A stretch of 64,000 bases of DNA from Pseudoruegeria sp. SHC-113 (lineage in GTDB: Bacteria > Pseudomonadota > Alphaproteobacteria > Rhodobacterales > Rhodobacteraceae). The DNA lies in the NCBI RefSeq assembly GCF_025376885.1, contig NZ_JAHUBR010000003.1:185930-249929 (forward strand). Reading direction: 5' to 3'. Below, piece by piece: positions 24,000 to 34,001 of the stretch (position 1 is the stretch's first letter; every line of letters starts with the position of its first letter). The position numbers were made by a program, and so were the translations under genes. Under the pieces are notes generated by a model, which was given only the letters and a program-made list of their open reading frames with translations, was not told the DNA's origin and searched no databases.

Positions 24000-24866
24000 T
24001 TAGAACCACTGCCCCGGCTCCATCAGCCCCAGATCCATCAGCTGCTGGCTGTGCCATTCGAACGGCATGGAGTTGCGCCAGCGGAAATTGTGGATCTCGT
24101 AGCGGCTACCCGGATTCTTGCGCAATGCCTTGGCTGTCCGGAAGGAGCAGATGGCGGCGGTGAGATTGTGGTGCCACTGGCAGGCGTAGGTGTTATATTC
24201 CTCGTCCGAAAACGTGTGATCCTCGCGCAAGGTGAGCCCGGGCGCGGCGCGAAACAGGCCGATCCTGTCGATCCGGCGGCGCTCAAACGGCACATGCTCC
24301 TCAAACCGCCAGCGCAGCCCGCCGAAGAAATCCAACTGCCGCTCCATCGCCTCGCTGTCGCGGCCCCGGAAGCGGCCAAGCGCGTAATAGCCGGAGCGAT
24401 CCATATAGGCGTCTTCCAGCGACACGGCATCAGGGTGGTCTGCCAGATCGCCCGCGTAGAGATCCACAACATAGCAGAGCATCGCATCGCGGCGCTCTTC
24501 GGTGTGGAAGGCCAGCATCTCGGCGACGCTGCGCGTCTCGCTGAAGGGGTAGAACAGGTATTCCGCGTTGAAGCAGTAATACATCCAGATCCCCGGCGCA
24601 GCCTTGATCACCGCGTTCACCGCCGTTTGCATGGCGGCGTCGGCATGGGTGTCAAAGCGGATGCGGTGGACGGTTGCCTCAAGCTCAGGCGGCAGCACCA
24701 GCTCATCTGGCGCAAAGACGAGCACGGAGGCGAAGCCGATGTTCTGGTGATGTCGGATCGTTGTATCCACCTCGACCAGATCCTCCACGAGGATCATCGC
24801 CACCGGCCCCTTGGCCAGCGCCGCCTTGCCGTTGCTCAGAAAATCCTGAAGGTCGCCGTAAAACAT
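24000..24866 (-). CDS. Uncharacterised protein with a glycosyltransferase-like N-terminus
   Basis: This 288-residue soluble protein is not firmly recognised. The stretch AMILVEDLVEVDTTIRHHQN followed by GFASVLVFAPDEL resembles the start of GT2/GT92-type transferases, where a domain begins by asking for help from others in the family fold. The middle has IWMYYCFNAEYLFYPF and the C-terminal half is rich in Trp, Arg and His (YACQWHHNL, IHNFRWRNSMPFEWHSQQ). It diverges from miaB over about 135 bp. A role in surface polysaccharide synthesis is a guess. The start at MFYGDLQDF is chosen because upstream residues look non-coding. Confidence 0.55.
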   Translation of the reverse strand: MFYGDLQDFLSNGKAALAKGPVAMILVEDLVEVDTTIRHHQNIGFASVLVFAPDELVLPPELEATVHRIRFDTHADAAMQTAVNAVIKAAPGIWMYYCFNAEYLFYPFSETRSVAEMLAFHTEERRDAMLCYVVDLYAGDLADHPDAVSLEDAYMDRSGYYALGRFRGRDSEAMERQLDFFGGLRWRFEEHVPFERRRIDRIGLFRAAPGLTLREDHTFSDEEYNTYACQWHHNLTAAICSFRTAKALRKNPGSRYEIHNFRWRNSMPFEWHSQQLMDLGLMEPGQWF

Positions 24867-25000
24867 GATCGCCCTTTGCCGCTCTGGCCTGTATTTTGAG
24901 GCAAACTCCGTTAATTCCCGGTTCAATGCAAGCGTTGCAGCCAAGGGCGCTTTTCTGTAGGAGCGCGGGCTGAACCGGAAAAAACCGCAAGGCCCGTCCC

Positions 25001-26323
25001 ATGTCCGCACCCAAGAAGCTCTACATCAAGACCTATGGCTGCCAGATGAACGTCTACGACAGCGAGCGTATGGCGGAAACGCTGGGCGGCTCGGGCTATG
25101 TGACGACGGACAGCCCGGATGATGCGGATATGATCCTGCTCAACACCTGCCACATCCGCGAAAAGGCGGCTGAGAAGATCTACTCGGAGCTGGGCCGCTT
25201 CAAGCCGCTGAAGGCAGAGAAGCCGGATCTGAAGATCGGCGTGGCGGGCTGCGTGGCGCAAGCCGAGGGCGAAGAGATCATGAAGCGCCAGCCGATGGTG
25301 GATCTCGTGGTAGGGCCACAGAGCTATCACCGCCTGCCCGCGATGGAGGCCAAGGCGCGCGCGGGTGAGAAGGCTTTGGACACCGATTTCCCCGAGGAAG
25401 ACAAGTTCGAGCACCTGAAAGCGCGCCCCAAGGCGCAGCGCGGGCCGACGGCCTTTCTCACGGTGCAGGAGGGCTGCGACAAGTTCTGTGCCTTCTGCGT
25501 GGTGCCCTACACGCGCGGGGCGGAAGTCAGCCGCCCGGCAGAGCGCATTCTGGCGGAGGCGCGCGATCTGGTGGAGCGCGGCGTGCGCGAGATCACACTC
25601 CTGGGTCAGAACGTCAACGCCTACCACGGCGTGGGCGAGGGCGGCGACTGGAGCCTCGCACGGCTGATCTGGGCCCTGAACGAGATCGACGGGCTGGCCC
25701 GCATCCGCTTCACCACGAGCCACCCCAACGACATGAGCGATGAGCTGATCGCGGCCCATGGGGAGTGCGAAAAACTGATGCCCTACCTGCATTTGCCGGT
25801 GCAATCGGGCTCGGACCGCATCCTCAAGGCAATGAACCGCAAGCACACCGCGCAGGATTACCTGCGCCTGATCGAGCGCATTCGCGCCGCGCGGCCCGAC
25901 ATCCTCTTGTCGGGCGATTTCATCGTCGGCTTCCCCGGCGAAACCGATGAGGATTTCGCCGACACGATGGCACTCGTGGAAGAGGTGAAATACGGGCAGG
26001 CGTTCTCCTTCAAGTATTCCACCCGCCCCGGCACGCCCGCCGCAGAAAAGCCACAAATCGACGATGATGTCGCCGCATTTCGCCTGCAAGAGCTACAGGC
26101 GCTCATCGTGCGGCAACAGCGCGAGGTGCAAGAGTCGATGGTGGGCCGGACGGTCAGGGTGCTCTTCGAGAAGAAGGGCCGATTGGACGGCCAGATGGTG
26201 GGTAAATCAGAGTATCTCCACGCGGTGCATGTGCAGGCACCGGAGGTGGCGCGGGGCGAGATCCGCCCGGTGAGAATCACCCGAAGCGAAACCAATTCGC
26301 TCGGCGGAGAGCTGCTGGCCTGA
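25001..26323 (+). CDS. miaB: tRNA-2-methylthio-N6-dimethylallyladenosine synthase
   Basis: This 440-residue radical-SAM methylthiotransferase adds the 2-methylthio group to i6A37 of tRNAs. The N-terminal UPF0004 domain has Cys14, Cys50 and Cys84 for the auxiliary cluster; the radical-SAM CxxxCxxC is Cys159-Cys163-Cys166 ([13 protein letters not shown]); the TRAM domain covers roughly residues 375-438. All six cluster cysteines are present and the length is normal. Confidence 0.96.
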   Translation: MSAPKKLYIKTYGCQMNVYDSERMAETLGGSGYVTTDSPDDADMILLNTCHIREKAAEKIYSELGRFKPLKAEKPDLKIGVAGCVAQAEGEEIMKRQPMVDLVVGPQSYHRLPAMEAKARAGEKALDTDFPEEDKFEHLKARPKAQRGPTAFLTVQEGCDKFCAFCVVPYTRGAEVSRPAERILAEARDLVERGVREITLLGQNVNAYHGVGEGGDWSLARLIWALNEIDGLARIRFTTSHPNDMSDELIAAHGECEKLMPYLHLPVQSGSDRILKAMNRKHTAQDYLRLIERIRAARPDILLSGDFIVGFPGETDEDFADTMALVEEVKYGQAFSFKYSTRPGTPAAEKPQIDDDVAAFRLQELQALIVRQQREVQESMVGRTVRVLFEKKGRLDGQMVGKSEYLHAVHVQAPEVARGEIRPVRITRSETNSLGGELLA

Positions 26324-26416
26324 CCATATCGCTATTTCTGTCGCGGCAACGAATTGGCGCGGCAACGGGCATTGTTGCGAGAGGTTGAGAACAATCCCGG
26401 CTGAGCGCCGCGATTG

Positions 26417-26445
26417 TTTCCTTGCCGTTGATTGACGCAAGGAAA
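26417..26445. promoter_or_regulatory. Perfect inverted repeat upstream of the OmpA-domain gene
   Basis: TTTCCTTGC (26417-26425) and GCAAGGAAA (26437-26445) are perfect 9-bp arms around an 11-nt spacer. No T-run follows, so an operator or an RNA hairpin is more likely than a terminator. The rest of 26324-26555 is AT-richer than its surroundings and holds no gene. Confidence 0.45.
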
Positions 26446-26555
26446 ACATTATTCACATACCCCTAAAATTTGCTAAGCTTCCCTATGATTTAAAGGGGGT
26501 TCCTGCGCCCACTTCCGCAGTAAGCTCCTGAAACGATTGGCGAAGGACAAGTGAC

Positions 26556-27116
26556 GTGTTTCAACATCTGACCAGACTGGCGGGTGCGCTTGCGGCTGTT
26601 GCGGCTCTTGGGGTTGGGGCCCAGGATGTGGCGGCGCAGGAAGCCCGGACCATCGTAGGCAAGAAAAAAGTCCCCACGATCTGGGTTGATCCAGATGGCT
26701 GTGAGCATTGGGTCATGGACGACGGCTGGGAAGGCTACATGAGCCCCCACGTGCGCCGCGATGGTACCCCGGTGTGCCGCCAGGTGAACACCTGCGCCGT
26801 GATGAACACCGATACGCTCTTTGCAACAGATCGCAGCGCCATCAGCAGCGCGGGCAAGCAGAGCCTTGCGAATTTCTTCCGCGGAGCCGGAGCAACCTCC
26901 TACATCATCGTGGGCCATACCGACAGCCGCGCGAGCGACGAATACAACATGCGCCTGTCCGAGCGCCGCGCGAAATCTGTGGCCGCCGTGGCGCAGTCCA
27001 CGGGCGTGCGCATCGCCGATGTGCGCTGGTATGGCGAGCGTCAGCCGAAAGCCTCCAACAGCACGGCGGCCGGGCGGAAAGAAAACCGCCGCGTCGAAGT
27101 TCTGTGCGTTCGCTGA
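26556..27116 (+). CDS. OmpA-family protein with N-terminal Trp/Cys/His module
   Basis: This 186-residue exported protein has a signal peptide (hydrophobic LAGALAAVAALGVGA, cleavage near VAAQ-EA). Next comes a module TIWVDPDGCEHWVMDDG...EGYMS...GTPVC (about residues 40-75), then a C-terminal OmpA peptidoglycan-binding domain (FRGAGATSYIIVGHTDSRAS, LSERRAKSVAAV). It should sit in the periplasm or outer membrane bound to the wall. GTG at 26556 follows GAAGGAC. The same module recurs in the next gene. Confidence 0.85.
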   Translation: MFQHLTRLAGALAAVAALGVGAQDVAAQEARTIVGKKKVPTIWVDPDGCEHWVMDDGWEGYMSPHVRRDGTPVCRQVNTCAVMNTDTLFATDRSAISSAGKQSLANFFRGAGATSYIIVGHTDSRASDEYNMRLSERRAKSVAAVAQSTGVRIADVRWYGERQPKASNSTAAGRKENRRVEVLCVR

Positions 27117-27129
27117 GGGGAGAAACGAG

Positions 27130-27414
27130 ATGAACCTGACAAAAACCGCTCTCCTTCTTGCAATCGCCGGTGGCGTGGCCGCCTGTGACAAGCAGAACCT
27201 CGGTGTGGACCGTTTCGTGGACTCGGGCGATCTGTCCAAGCTTGAAGCGGGCATCTGGATCGATCCCAACGGCTGTGATCACTGGATCATCGACGATGGC
27301 GCGGAAGGCTATCTTTCCCAGCGTCTGGACAAATACGGCAAGCCGGTCTGCTCCGGCGCGGCCCCGCCCAACACGGCGATCGGCCCCTACAAGCGCGGCA
27401 CAGATCCAATCTGA
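27130..27414 (+). CDS. Small lipoprotein sharing the module of the OmpA-domain protein
   Basis: This 94-residue protein has a lipoprotein signal (LLLAIAGGVAAC-DK), so lipid is attached to Cys19 and the protein is anchored in a membrane. The body repeats the upstream gene's module: GIWIDPNGCDHWIIDDG, EGYLSQ, GKPVC. The two conserved Cys and the Trp/His pair suggest a disulfide or a metal site; function is unknown. It is 13 bp downstream of the OmpA-domain gene, in one operon. Confidence 0.82.
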   Translation: MNLTKTALLLAIAGGVAACDKQNLGVDRFVDSGDLSKLEAGIWIDPNGCDHWIIDDGAEGYLSQRLDKYGKPVCSGAAPPNTAIGPYKRGTDPI

Positions 27415-27435
27415 TCCACGCTCTGCCGGAATTTC

Positions 27436-27463
27436 GGGCCGCGCCTTCGGGGGCGGCCCTTTT
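27436..27463 (+). terminator. Terminator after the lipoprotein gene
   Basis: GGGCCGC (27436-27442) pairs with GCGGCCC (27453-27459), an inner CC-TTCG-GG tetraloop adds stability, and TTTT follows. Confidence 0.82.
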
Positions 27464-27558
27464 CATTGCGGTTTGTTGAAGTTTGATGCCTTGCGTCTTG
27501 CGCGGGGCCGCCGGGGCGTGCACCATGGCCTCACAGGCTTTATCGAACGGAGACGTTT

Positions 27559-28572
27559 TTGGGCATCAGTGCGCTCACCCCACCGCCGACGTCGGAAGAG
27601 GTTCTCGAAACCCTTCTGGAATTCCCTGACAACCGCCTCTTGATCGATTTGTGCGGGGAATTTGACCGAAACCTTGCCCAGATCGAACAACAGCTCTCGG
27701 TGCAGATCATTCGCCGTGGCAACCAGCTTGCCCTTATGGGCGAAGCCGACAGCCGCGCCAAGGCGGCCACCGTGCTGGGTGCGCTGTACCAGCGGCTGGA
27801 AGCCGGGCGCGAGGTTGAGCCCGGTGACATCGACGGCGAGATCCGCATGGGCGGCTCGGCGGAAGGCACCGGCGTGCGCGATGGCGATCAGCTTGAGATG
27901 TTCAAGGGCGGCAAGGTCGAGATCCAGACCCGCAAGAAGCTGATCGAGCCGCGCACCGAGGCCCAGAAGGCCTATGTGCAGGCGCTCTACAACAACGAAC
28001 TGGCTTTCGGCATTGGCCCCGCCGGCACGGGCAAAACCTATCTCGCCGTCGCCGTGGGCGTGAACATGTTCATCAACGGCCATGTGGACCGCATCATCCT
28101 CTCCCGTCCCGCCGTGGAAGCGGGCGAGCGGCTGGGCTTCCTGCCCGGCGCGATGGAGGACAAGGTCGATCCCTACATGCAGCCGCTCTATGACGCGCTG
28201 AACGATTTCCTGCCCGGCAAGCAGGTGGAGAAGCTGAAAGAGGAAAAGCGCATCGAGATCGCGCCGCTGGCCTTCATGCGCGGGCGCACGCTGTCCAACG
28301 CTTTCGTGGTGCTGGACGAGGCGCAGAACGCCACGACCATGCAGATGAAGATGTTCCTCACCCGTCTTGGCGAGGGCAGCCGCATGGTGATCACCGGCGA
28401 CCGTTCGCAGGTGGATCTGCCGCGCGGCGTGATGAGCGGCTTGCGCGACGCGGAACGGATCCTTGCGGGCGTGGACAGCATCTCGTTCAACTATTTCACC
28501 GCCAAGGACGTGGTGCGCCATCCGCTGGTGGCGAAAATCATCGAAGCCTACGAGGCCGACGAGGAGGGCTGA
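27559..28572 (+). CDS. PhoH-family ATPase (PhoH/YbeZ)
   Basis: This 337-residue cytosolic P-loop ATPase has Walker A GPAGTGKT (residues 153-160), Walker B VLDEAQN (251-257) and sensor [11 protein letters not shown]. An N-terminal KH-like region precedes the ATPase domain. In E. coli the homologue ybeZ neighbours ybeY and lnt, as here, tying it to rRNA processing. Translation appears to begin at TTG 27559, eight nt after GGAGAC-type sequence; no in-frame ATG lies near. Confidence 0.92.
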   Translation: MGISALTPPPTSEEVLETLLEFPDNRLLIDLCGEFDRNLAQIEQQLSVQIIRRGNQLALMGEADSRAKAATVLGALYQRLEAGREVEPGDIDGEIRMGGSAEGTGVRDGDQLEMFKGGKVEIQTRKKLIEPRTEAQKAYVQALYNNELAFGIGPAGTGKTYLAVAVGVNMFINGHVDRIILSRPAVEAGERLGFLPGAMEDKVDPYMQPLYDALNDFLPGKQVEKLKEEKRIEIAPLAFMRGRTLSNAFVVLDEAQNATTMQMKMFLTRLGEGSRMVITGDRSQVDLPRGVMSGLRDAERILAGVDSISFNYFTAKDVVRHPLVAKIIEAYEADEEG

Positions 28573-28676
28573 GCGCCTCCCCGCGCACAGGGTGCCGCAG
28601 GCAGGCGATTGCGCTTGCGGTGGCGGGGGTTTCGTGGTTCTGCCGCCGGGATTTGTGATGACCGGGGAGTGCCCTG

Positions 28677-29180
28677 TTGCAGCTTGATGTGCTGATCGAG
28701 GATGAGCGTTGGGACACGGCGGGGCTTGAGGCCATTGCCGAAGCCGCTGCCGTGGCCGTGGCCGGCGTGCTTGCGCTGGACGCCGAGGATTGGGAAGTCA
28801 GCCTCATGGGCTGCGATGACACCCGCATCGCCGCGCTCAACACCGAGTTCCGCAGCAAGCCCACCCCCACCAACGTGCTCTCCTGGCCGTCCGAGGAACG
28901 CGCGGCCGATACGCCGGGCGGCACGCCCGATCTGCCCGAGGCCGATCTGCCGGGGATGCCCGTCGAGCTTGGAGACATCGCCATCGCCTGGGACACCTGC
29001 GCCCGTGAAGCGCAGGAGGCTGGCAAGCCGTTTGAGGCGCATGTGACGCATCTTGTTGTGCACGGCATTCTTCATTTGTTGGGTTATGATCACATAAACG
29101 ACGCCGATGCCGCCCTTATGGAAGGTCTTGAGGTGCGGATACTTGCGAAACTGGGTCTGCCTGACCCATATTCATCCTAG
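28677..29180 (+). CDS. ybeY: Endoribonuclease YbeY
   Basis: This 167-residue metal-dependent RNase matures the 16S rRNA 3' end and assists ribosome quality control. The three-His zinc motif is intact: HGILHLLGYDH near residues 125-135. RSKPTPTNVLSWPS is the family's conserved loop. Translation starts at TTG 28677 after GGGGAG. It follows phoH in the same operon. Confidence 0.94.
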   Translation: MQLDVLIEDERWDTAGLEAIAEAAAVAVAGVLALDAEDWEVSLMGCDDTRIAALNTEFRSKPTPTNVLSWPSEERAADTPGGTPDLPEADLPGMPVELGDIAIAWDTCAREAQEAGKPFEAHVTHLVVHGILHLLGYDHINDADAALMEGLEVRILAKLGLPDPYSS

Positions 29181-29217
29181 GGGCCATTGCCCCCCTCATT
29201 ATGTCTGGAAAGGAAAG

Positions 29218-30093
29218 ATGGGCGACACCACCGACGGGTCTTCTAACGCAGCGCACGGCGCGCAGGAGACCGACACGAGCAGCGACCGCGGGTTTTTTGG
29301 CCGTATCATGGACGCGCTCGCCTCCCCCGAAGCAAACGGAACCGAAGCCGAAGGTGCGGCGTCCAATCCCTCCCAGCCCGTGGCTGGCATGGTCAACCTG
29401 CGCCGCATGCGGGTGGAAGATGTGGCGATCCCCACAGCCGATATCACCGCCGTGGCCGCCGACATCGGCCTGCCGGAGCTGATCGAGGTCTTCCGCGAAA
29501 GCGGCTTCACTCGGCTGCCGGTCTTCGAGAACACGCTCGATACCCCCATCGGCTTCGTGAACCTGAAGGATCTGGCGCTGAAGCATGGCTTCAACGGCGG
29601 TGGTGGTGATCTGGATCTGCGCGCCATCGTGCGCCAGCTTCTCTATGTGCCGCCCTCCATGCCCATCGGCGTGTTGCTGCAGAAAATGCAGACCGAACGC
29701 ATCCACATGGCGCTGGTGATCGACGAATACGGCGGTGTGGATGGGCTCGTGACCATCGAGGATCTGATCGAACAGGTCATCGGGGAGATCGAGGACGAAC
29801 ACGACACCGATGAGGACAAACTCTGGATCGAGGAAAAGCCGGGCCAGTATCTGGTGGAGGCCAAGACCCCGCTGGAGGAGTTCGAGGCCGAGATCAGCCA
29901 GAGCCTGACGGATTCGCTGGACGACGAGGAGATCGACACCCTCGGCGGTCTTGTCTTCGTGCTGACCGGGCGCATCCCTGCGCGCGGCGAAGTGGTGGAG
30001 CACCCGGACGGACCGGAGTTCGAAGTGGTGGACGCCGATCCGCGCCGCATCAAGCGGCTGCGCGTGCATGTGCCGGGCGCGGAAGGCGCTTAA
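29218..30093 (+). CDS. CorC/HlyC-family CBS-domain protein
   Basis: This 291-residue cytosolic protein has a short N-terminal tail, two CBS domains (VEDVAIPTADITAVAAD, then LLYVPPSMPIGVLLQKMQ, ending DEYGGVDGLVTIEDLIEQV) and a C-terminal CorC_HlyC domain (GLVFVLTGRIPARGE). It lacks the membrane DUF21 domain, so it is the short CorC type, linked to magnesium/cobalt efflux. RBS AAAGGAAAG precedes the ATG at 29218. The lnt gene starts 4 bp after its stop codon. Confidence 0.9.
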   Translation: MGDTTDGSSNAAHGAQETDTSSDRGFFGRIMDALASPEANGTEAEGAASNPSQPVAGMVNLRRMRVEDVAIPTADITAVAADIGLPELIEVFRESGFTRLPVFENTLDTPIGFVNLKDLALKHGFNGGGGDLDLRAIVRQLLYVPPSMPIGVLLQKMQTERIHMALVIDEYGGVDGLVTIEDLIEQVIGEIEDEHDTDEDKLWIEEKPGQYLVEAKTPLEEFEAEISQSLTDSLDDEEIDTLGGLVFVLTGRIPARGEVVEHPDGPEFEVVDADPRRIKRLRVHVPGAEGA

Positions 30094-30096
30094 GCC

Positions 30097-31614
30097 TTGA
30101 GCGAATTGGCGCAGAGGGCCCGCCCCGCCGGGTGGCTGGCGGGCCGTCGCGTCTGTGCCGTGGCGTTTGCAGCGGGCCTTCTGGCCGCCACCGGCCACGC
30201 CCCCCTGAACCTCTGGTATTGCGCCTTGCCCGCTCTGGCGGCGGCGCTTCTGTGCCTGCGACGGGCGGAAAGCCTGCGCGGGGCGGCTTGGATCGGCTGG
30301 TGGGCCGGGCTCGGCTATGTGGGAGGCACCCATTTCTGGATCGTGCAGCCCTTCTTCGTGGAAGTGGCCCGCCACGGCTGGATGGCTCCCTTCGCGCTGC
30401 TGTTCATGGCCGGGGGCATCGCGCTGTTCTGGGCGGCCGCCTATGGCGCAGCCTATGCGCTGGGCCGCACGCCCCGTGCACGGCTGCTCGCGCTCGCCCT
30501 CACCATGACGCTGATGGAAGTGGCGCGGGTCTATGTGTTCACCGGGTTTCCATGGGCGGCGGCCAGCATGATCTGGCTGCCCACCCCCGTGGCGCAGCTC
30601 GCTGCGCTCGTCGGGCCTTTCGGACTGGCGCTTTTCACCTATGGCCTGCTGGCCCTACCGCTGGCCTTTGCTGGGCGTTCACGGTGGCTTGCGTTGGGTG
30701 TGGCGGGGCTGGCTCTGTTCGCCGCATGGGGCTGGGGCGCGGCACGGCTTGCAGCGCCTCTGCCCGATACTGGCCAAACCGTCCGCGTGATCCAGCCCAA
30801 CGCGCCGCAGCATGAGAAATGGCACCCCGACTACGTGGGCATGTTCTTCCGCAGGCAGCTCATGCTGAGTGCCGAAGGCCCTGAGACGCCCGACGTGGTG
30901 GTCTGGCCCGAAACCTCGCTTGCGTGGTGGCTGGATGATTCCGGATCGGCCTTTGACCAAATGGCCTCTGCCGCAGGTGCGCCGCTGATCTTCGGCGCGC
31001 AACGCCGGGACGGTGCGCGCTACTACAACAGCCTCGCGGTGCTCTCGCCCGAGGCGCAGCTGCAAGCGGTTTATGACAAGCACCACCTCGTGCCCTTCGG
31101 CGAATATGTGCCCTTCGGGGATCTCTTGGCGAAGATCGGCATCCACGGGCTCGCGGCCAATGAGGGCGGCGGCTACAGCGCCGGGCCGGGCGCGCAGGTG
31201 CTGGATCTCGGCCCCCTTGGCCGGGTGCTGCCGCTGATCTGCTACGAGGCGATCTTTGCCCGCGATGTGGCGGCTGCGCCGGAGCGGGCGGACTGGATCG
31301 TGCAGATCACCAATGACGCGTGGTTCGGTGAGCTGGCCATGCCCTACCAGCATCTCGACCAATCCCGCATGCGGGCCATCGAGCAGGGGCTGCCGCTCGT
31401 GCGGGCGGCCAACACAGGTGTCTCCGCCGTGATGGACGCCAAGGGCCGGATCAAAGCCGCGCTGCCGATGGGGCAGGCCGGGGCGCTTGATGCCGCGCTG
31501 CCCGCCCCTTTGCCGCCCACGGCCTATGCGCGTATGGGCAACCTGCCCGTTTTCGCTCTGCTGGCTGTGCTTTTCCTGTCAGCCCTCGCCCTGCGCCTTC
31601 GCAAGCCGGATTGA
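30097..31614 (+). CDS. lnt: Apolipoprotein N-acyltransferase
   Basis: This 505-residue inner-membrane enzyme adds the third acyl chain to lipoproteins. About six to eight helices are followed by a periplasmic nitrilase-like domain with the catalytic triad Glu272 (WPETSLAWW), Lys328 ([15 protein letters not shown]) and Cys382 (LICYEAIF). A further helix ends the protein. It starts at TTG 30097 after GGAAGG. With phoH, ybeY and corC it forms the conserved operon. Confidence 0.95.
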   Translation: MSELAQRARPAGWLAGRRVCAVAFAAGLLAATGHAPLNLWYCALPALAAALLCLRRAESLRGAAWIGWWAGLGYVGGTHFWIVQPFFVEVARHGWMAPFALLFMAGGIALFWAAAYGAAYALGRTPRARLLALALTMTLMEVARVYVFTGFPWAAASMIWLPTPVAQLAALVGPFGLALFTYGLLALPLAFAGRSRWLALGVAGLALFAAWGWGAARLAAPLPDTGQTVRVIQPNAPQHEKWHPDYVGMFFRRQLMLSAEGPETPDVVVWPETSLAWWLDDSGSAFDQMASAAGAPLIFGAQRRDGARYYNSLAVLSPEAQLQAVYDKHHLVPFGEYVPFGDLLAKIGIHGLAANEGGGYSAGPGAQVLDLGPLGRVLPLICYEAIFARDVAAAPERADWIVQITNDAWFGELAMPYQHLDQSRMRAIEQGLPLVRAANTGVSAVMDAKGRIKAALPMGQAGALDAALPAPLPPTAYARMGNLPVFALLAVLFLSALALRLRKPD

Positions 31615-31651
31615 CCCTGCCGCGCGCAGGCGGTATCGCCTGTTGATCTTG

Positions 31652-31697
31652 CTGCCACAACGGCTTCCTGGCGTGGCAGGTTACCCCCAATGGAGCG
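31652..31697 (+). ncRNA. SAM/SAH riboswitch controlling metK
   Basis: Stem CTGCCAC (31652-31658) pairs with GTGGCAG (31673-31679); the loop AACGGCTTCCTGGC carries the CGGCUUCCUGGCG core that I recall for the SAM/SAH riboswitch. A short linker leads to CAATGGAGCG, whose GGAG (31692-31695) is the ribosome-binding site of metK. Pairing of this segment with the loop as a pseudoknot upon ligand binding would hide the RBS and lower MetK synthesis when SAM is plentiful. The class is known from Rhodobacterales, always before metK. Confidence 0.92.
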
Positions 31698-31702
31698 CCT
31701 TC

Positions 31703-32884
31703 ATGTCCCGCAATTCCTATACGTTCACCTCTGAATCCGTTTCCGAGGGCCACCCCGACAAGGTCTGTGACCGGATTTCGGACGCCGTTCTGGACGCCTT
31801 TCTCGCCGAAGAACCCGAAGCCCGCGTTGCCTGTGAGACCTTCGCCACCACCGATCGCGTGGTGATCGGCGGTGAGGTGGGCCTGAGCGATCAGGACAAG
31901 CTGAAAGAATACATGGGCCGGATCGACGCCATCGCGCGCGATTGCATCCGCGACATCGGCTACGAGCAGGACAAGTTCCACTGGGAAACGGTGGAAATCA
32001 CCAACCTGCTGCACGAGCAATCCGCCCATATCGCGCAAGGGGTGGATGCCTCTGCCGAGAAGGATGAAGGCGCGGGCGATCAGGGCATCATGTTCGGCTA
32101 CGCCACCGATGAAACGCCCGAGTTGATGCCGGCCCCGATCCTCTACGCCCACGCCATGCTGCGCCGCCTTGCCGAGGTGCGCAAGAATGGCACCGAGCCC
32201 TACCTCGGGCCGGATGCGAAATCCCAGCTCTCGGTGCGCTACGTGGACGGAAAGCCCGTGGAGGTGACCTCTGTTGTGCTTTCCACCCAGCACCTGAAAG
32301 AGGATCTGAGCAGCGCCGATGTGCGCGCCATCGTGGAGCCCTATATCCGCGAAACCCTGCCAGAAGGCTGGCTGACGCCGAAGACCGTCTGGCACGTGAA
32401 CCCGACGGGCAAATTCGTGATCGGCGGCCCGGATGGCGACGCCGGTCTGACCGGGCGCAAGATCATCGTGGACACCTACGGCGGGGCCGCGCCTCACGGC
32501 GGCGGTGCCTTCTCCGGCAAGGATCCGACCAAGGTGGACCGCTCTGCCGCCTATGCCGCGCGCTATCTGGCGAAGAACGTGGTGGCTGCCGGGCTTGGCA
32601 AACGCTGCACGGTGCAGCTTTCCTACGCCATCGGCGTGGCCGAGCCGCAATCGATCTACGTGGACACCCACGGCACGGGCGAAGTGGATGATGGGGCCAT
32701 CGAGGCTGCCATCGGGCAGGTGATGAGCCTCACCCCGCGCGGCATCCGCACCCATCTGCAGCTGAACAAGCCGATCTACCAGCGCACGGCGGCCTATGGC
32801 CACTTCGGCCGCGCGCCTGAGGCTGATGGCGGTTTCAGCTGGGAAAAAACCGATCTGGTCGATGTGCTGAAAGGCGCGCTCTGA
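31703..32884 (+). CDS. metK: S-adenosylmethionine synthetase
   Basis: This 393-residue enzyme makes SAM from methionine and ATP. Motifs: [18 protein letters not shown] (ATP site), [13 protein letters not shown] (methionine site), [20 protein letters not shown] (phosphate loop). The ATG at 31703 lies 7 nt after GGAG inside the riboswitch. Its in-frame upstream extension overlaps lnt and is not coding for MetK. Confidence 0.97.
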   Translation: MSRNSYTFTSESVSEGHPDKVCDRISDAVLDAFLAEEPEARVACETFATTDRVVIGGEVGLSDQDKLKEYMGRIDAIARDCIRDIGYEQDKFHWETVEITNLLHEQSAHIAQGVDASAEKDEGAGDQGIMFGYATDETPELMPAPILYAHAMLRRLAEVRKNGTEPYLGPDAKSQLSVRYVDGKPVEVTSVVLSTQHLKEDLSSADVRAIVEPYIRETLPEGWLTPKTVWHVNPTGKFVIGGPDGDAGLTGRKIIVDTYGGAAPHGGGAFSGKDPTKVDRSAAYAARYLAKNVVAAGLGKRCTVQLSYAIGVAEPQSIYVDTHGTGEVDDGAIEAAIGQVMSLTPRGIRTHLQLNKPIYQRTAAYGHFGRAPEADGGFSWEKTDLVDVLKGAL

Positions 32885-32933
32885 GGCGGGCCTTACGTCG
32901 GGCCTTCGCCACTGACAAAATTCGGCCGCGTTG

Positions 32934-32973
32934 CCCCGCCGGGCAGCGCGGCCCTTTCGTTTTCGATGCATGG
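32934..32973 (+). terminator. Terminator after metK
   Basis: GGCCGCG (32934-32940) pairs with CGCGGCC (32957-32963), with an inner GCCC/GGGC stem, followed by CTTTCGTTTT. Confidence 0.78.
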
Positions 32974-33086
32974 CCATCGCGGGATCCGCGCATCGCGCCC
33001 CGGCGAATTGTTCCCTGCCGCCACGATAGGGCTGGTGCTTTGCGTTCCTGCGGCTAACCTCCCTTCCAAATCAGGGGAGGACTGAA

Positions 33087-33947
33087 ATGCTGATCGACGT
33101 GGGCCTGCCGCTATCGCTGGCCATCATCATGTTTTCACTGGGCTTTGGCCTGACGTTTGCCGATTTCGGTCGGGTGCTGACAATGCCCAAGGCGGTGCTC
33201 ATCGGCATGCTGGGCCAGATGGCTCTGGTGCCGCTGGCGGCTTTCCTGTTGTTGCAGGTGTTTGAGATGCCGCCCGCCTTTGCCTTCGGCGTGATGCTGT
33301 TGAGCTTTAGTCCCGGCGGGGTGACGTCGAACATGCTCACCAAGATGGGCGGCGGTAACGTGGCGCTGTCGATCACGCTGACGGCGGTTGTCAGCCTGCT
33401 CGCGGTGCTGACGATGCCGCTCCTTGTGGCCTGGGCGGCTGGCGCTTTCCTGGGCGAGGCCGGCCCCGAGATCGACGTGACCTCGATTGCCATCACCATG
33501 TTCGCCATCACCGCCGTGCCGGTGCTTCTGGGCCTTTTGCTGCGCCATGTCGCGCCGGGGCTGGCGGAGCGCGGCGAGGGCCTGCTGTCGCGCGTGGCGC
33601 TCGTGCTTTTCGTGCTGGTGGTCGTCGGGGCGCTGGCGGCGAACTGGGATCTGTTCGTCAGCAACGTGGGCCATCTCGCGCCGCTATTGGTGGTGCTGAA
33701 CCTCGTGCTGCTGGCCGCAGGGCTTCTGCTGGCGCGGCTGCTGGGGCTCACGGGCGCGGATGCGCGCTGTATCTCGGTTGAGATGGGGGTGCAGAACGCC
33801 ACCGTCGCGATCACCGTGGCCGGGCTGATCGCCGGTCAGGCGGGGATCGGCGAGTTCGCGATCCCGGCGGCGGTCTATGGCATCATCATGTATCTGGTGA
33901 CGATCCCGGCGCTCTACGGCTTGCGCGCGCTGACCCCGCAAACTTGA
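33087..33947 (+). CDS. Bile acid:sodium symporter (BASS) family protein
   Basis: This 286-residue membrane protein has nine to ten helices. Motifs LLSFSPGGVTSNMLTKMGGG (helix break that binds Na+) and VEMGVQNATVAITV are diagnostic of the family, which imports organic anions with sodium. Bacterial members transport pantoate, pyruvate or other acids; the substrate here is unknown. It stands between metK and trmB with its own AGGGGAGGA site before the ATG. Confidence 0.88.
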   Translation: MLIDVGLPLSLAIIMFSLGFGLTFADFGRVLTMPKAVLIGMLGQMALVPLAAFLLLQVFEMPPAFAFGVMLLSFSPGGVTSNMLTKMGGGNVALSITLTAVVSLLAVLTMPLLVAWAAGAFLGEAGPEIDVTSIAITMFAITAVPVLLGLLLRHVAPGLAERGEGLLSRVALVLFVLVVVGALAANWDLFVSNVGHLAPLLVVLNLVLLAAGLLLARLLGLTGADARCISVEMGVQNATVAITVAGLIAGQAGIGEFAIPAAVYGIIMYLVTIPALYGLRALTPQT

Positions 33948-34001
33948 CGGCAGCGGCGGAAGGGTGCAAACGGCGGGCCACGTTTGAAAGCGGGGTTTTC
34001 C

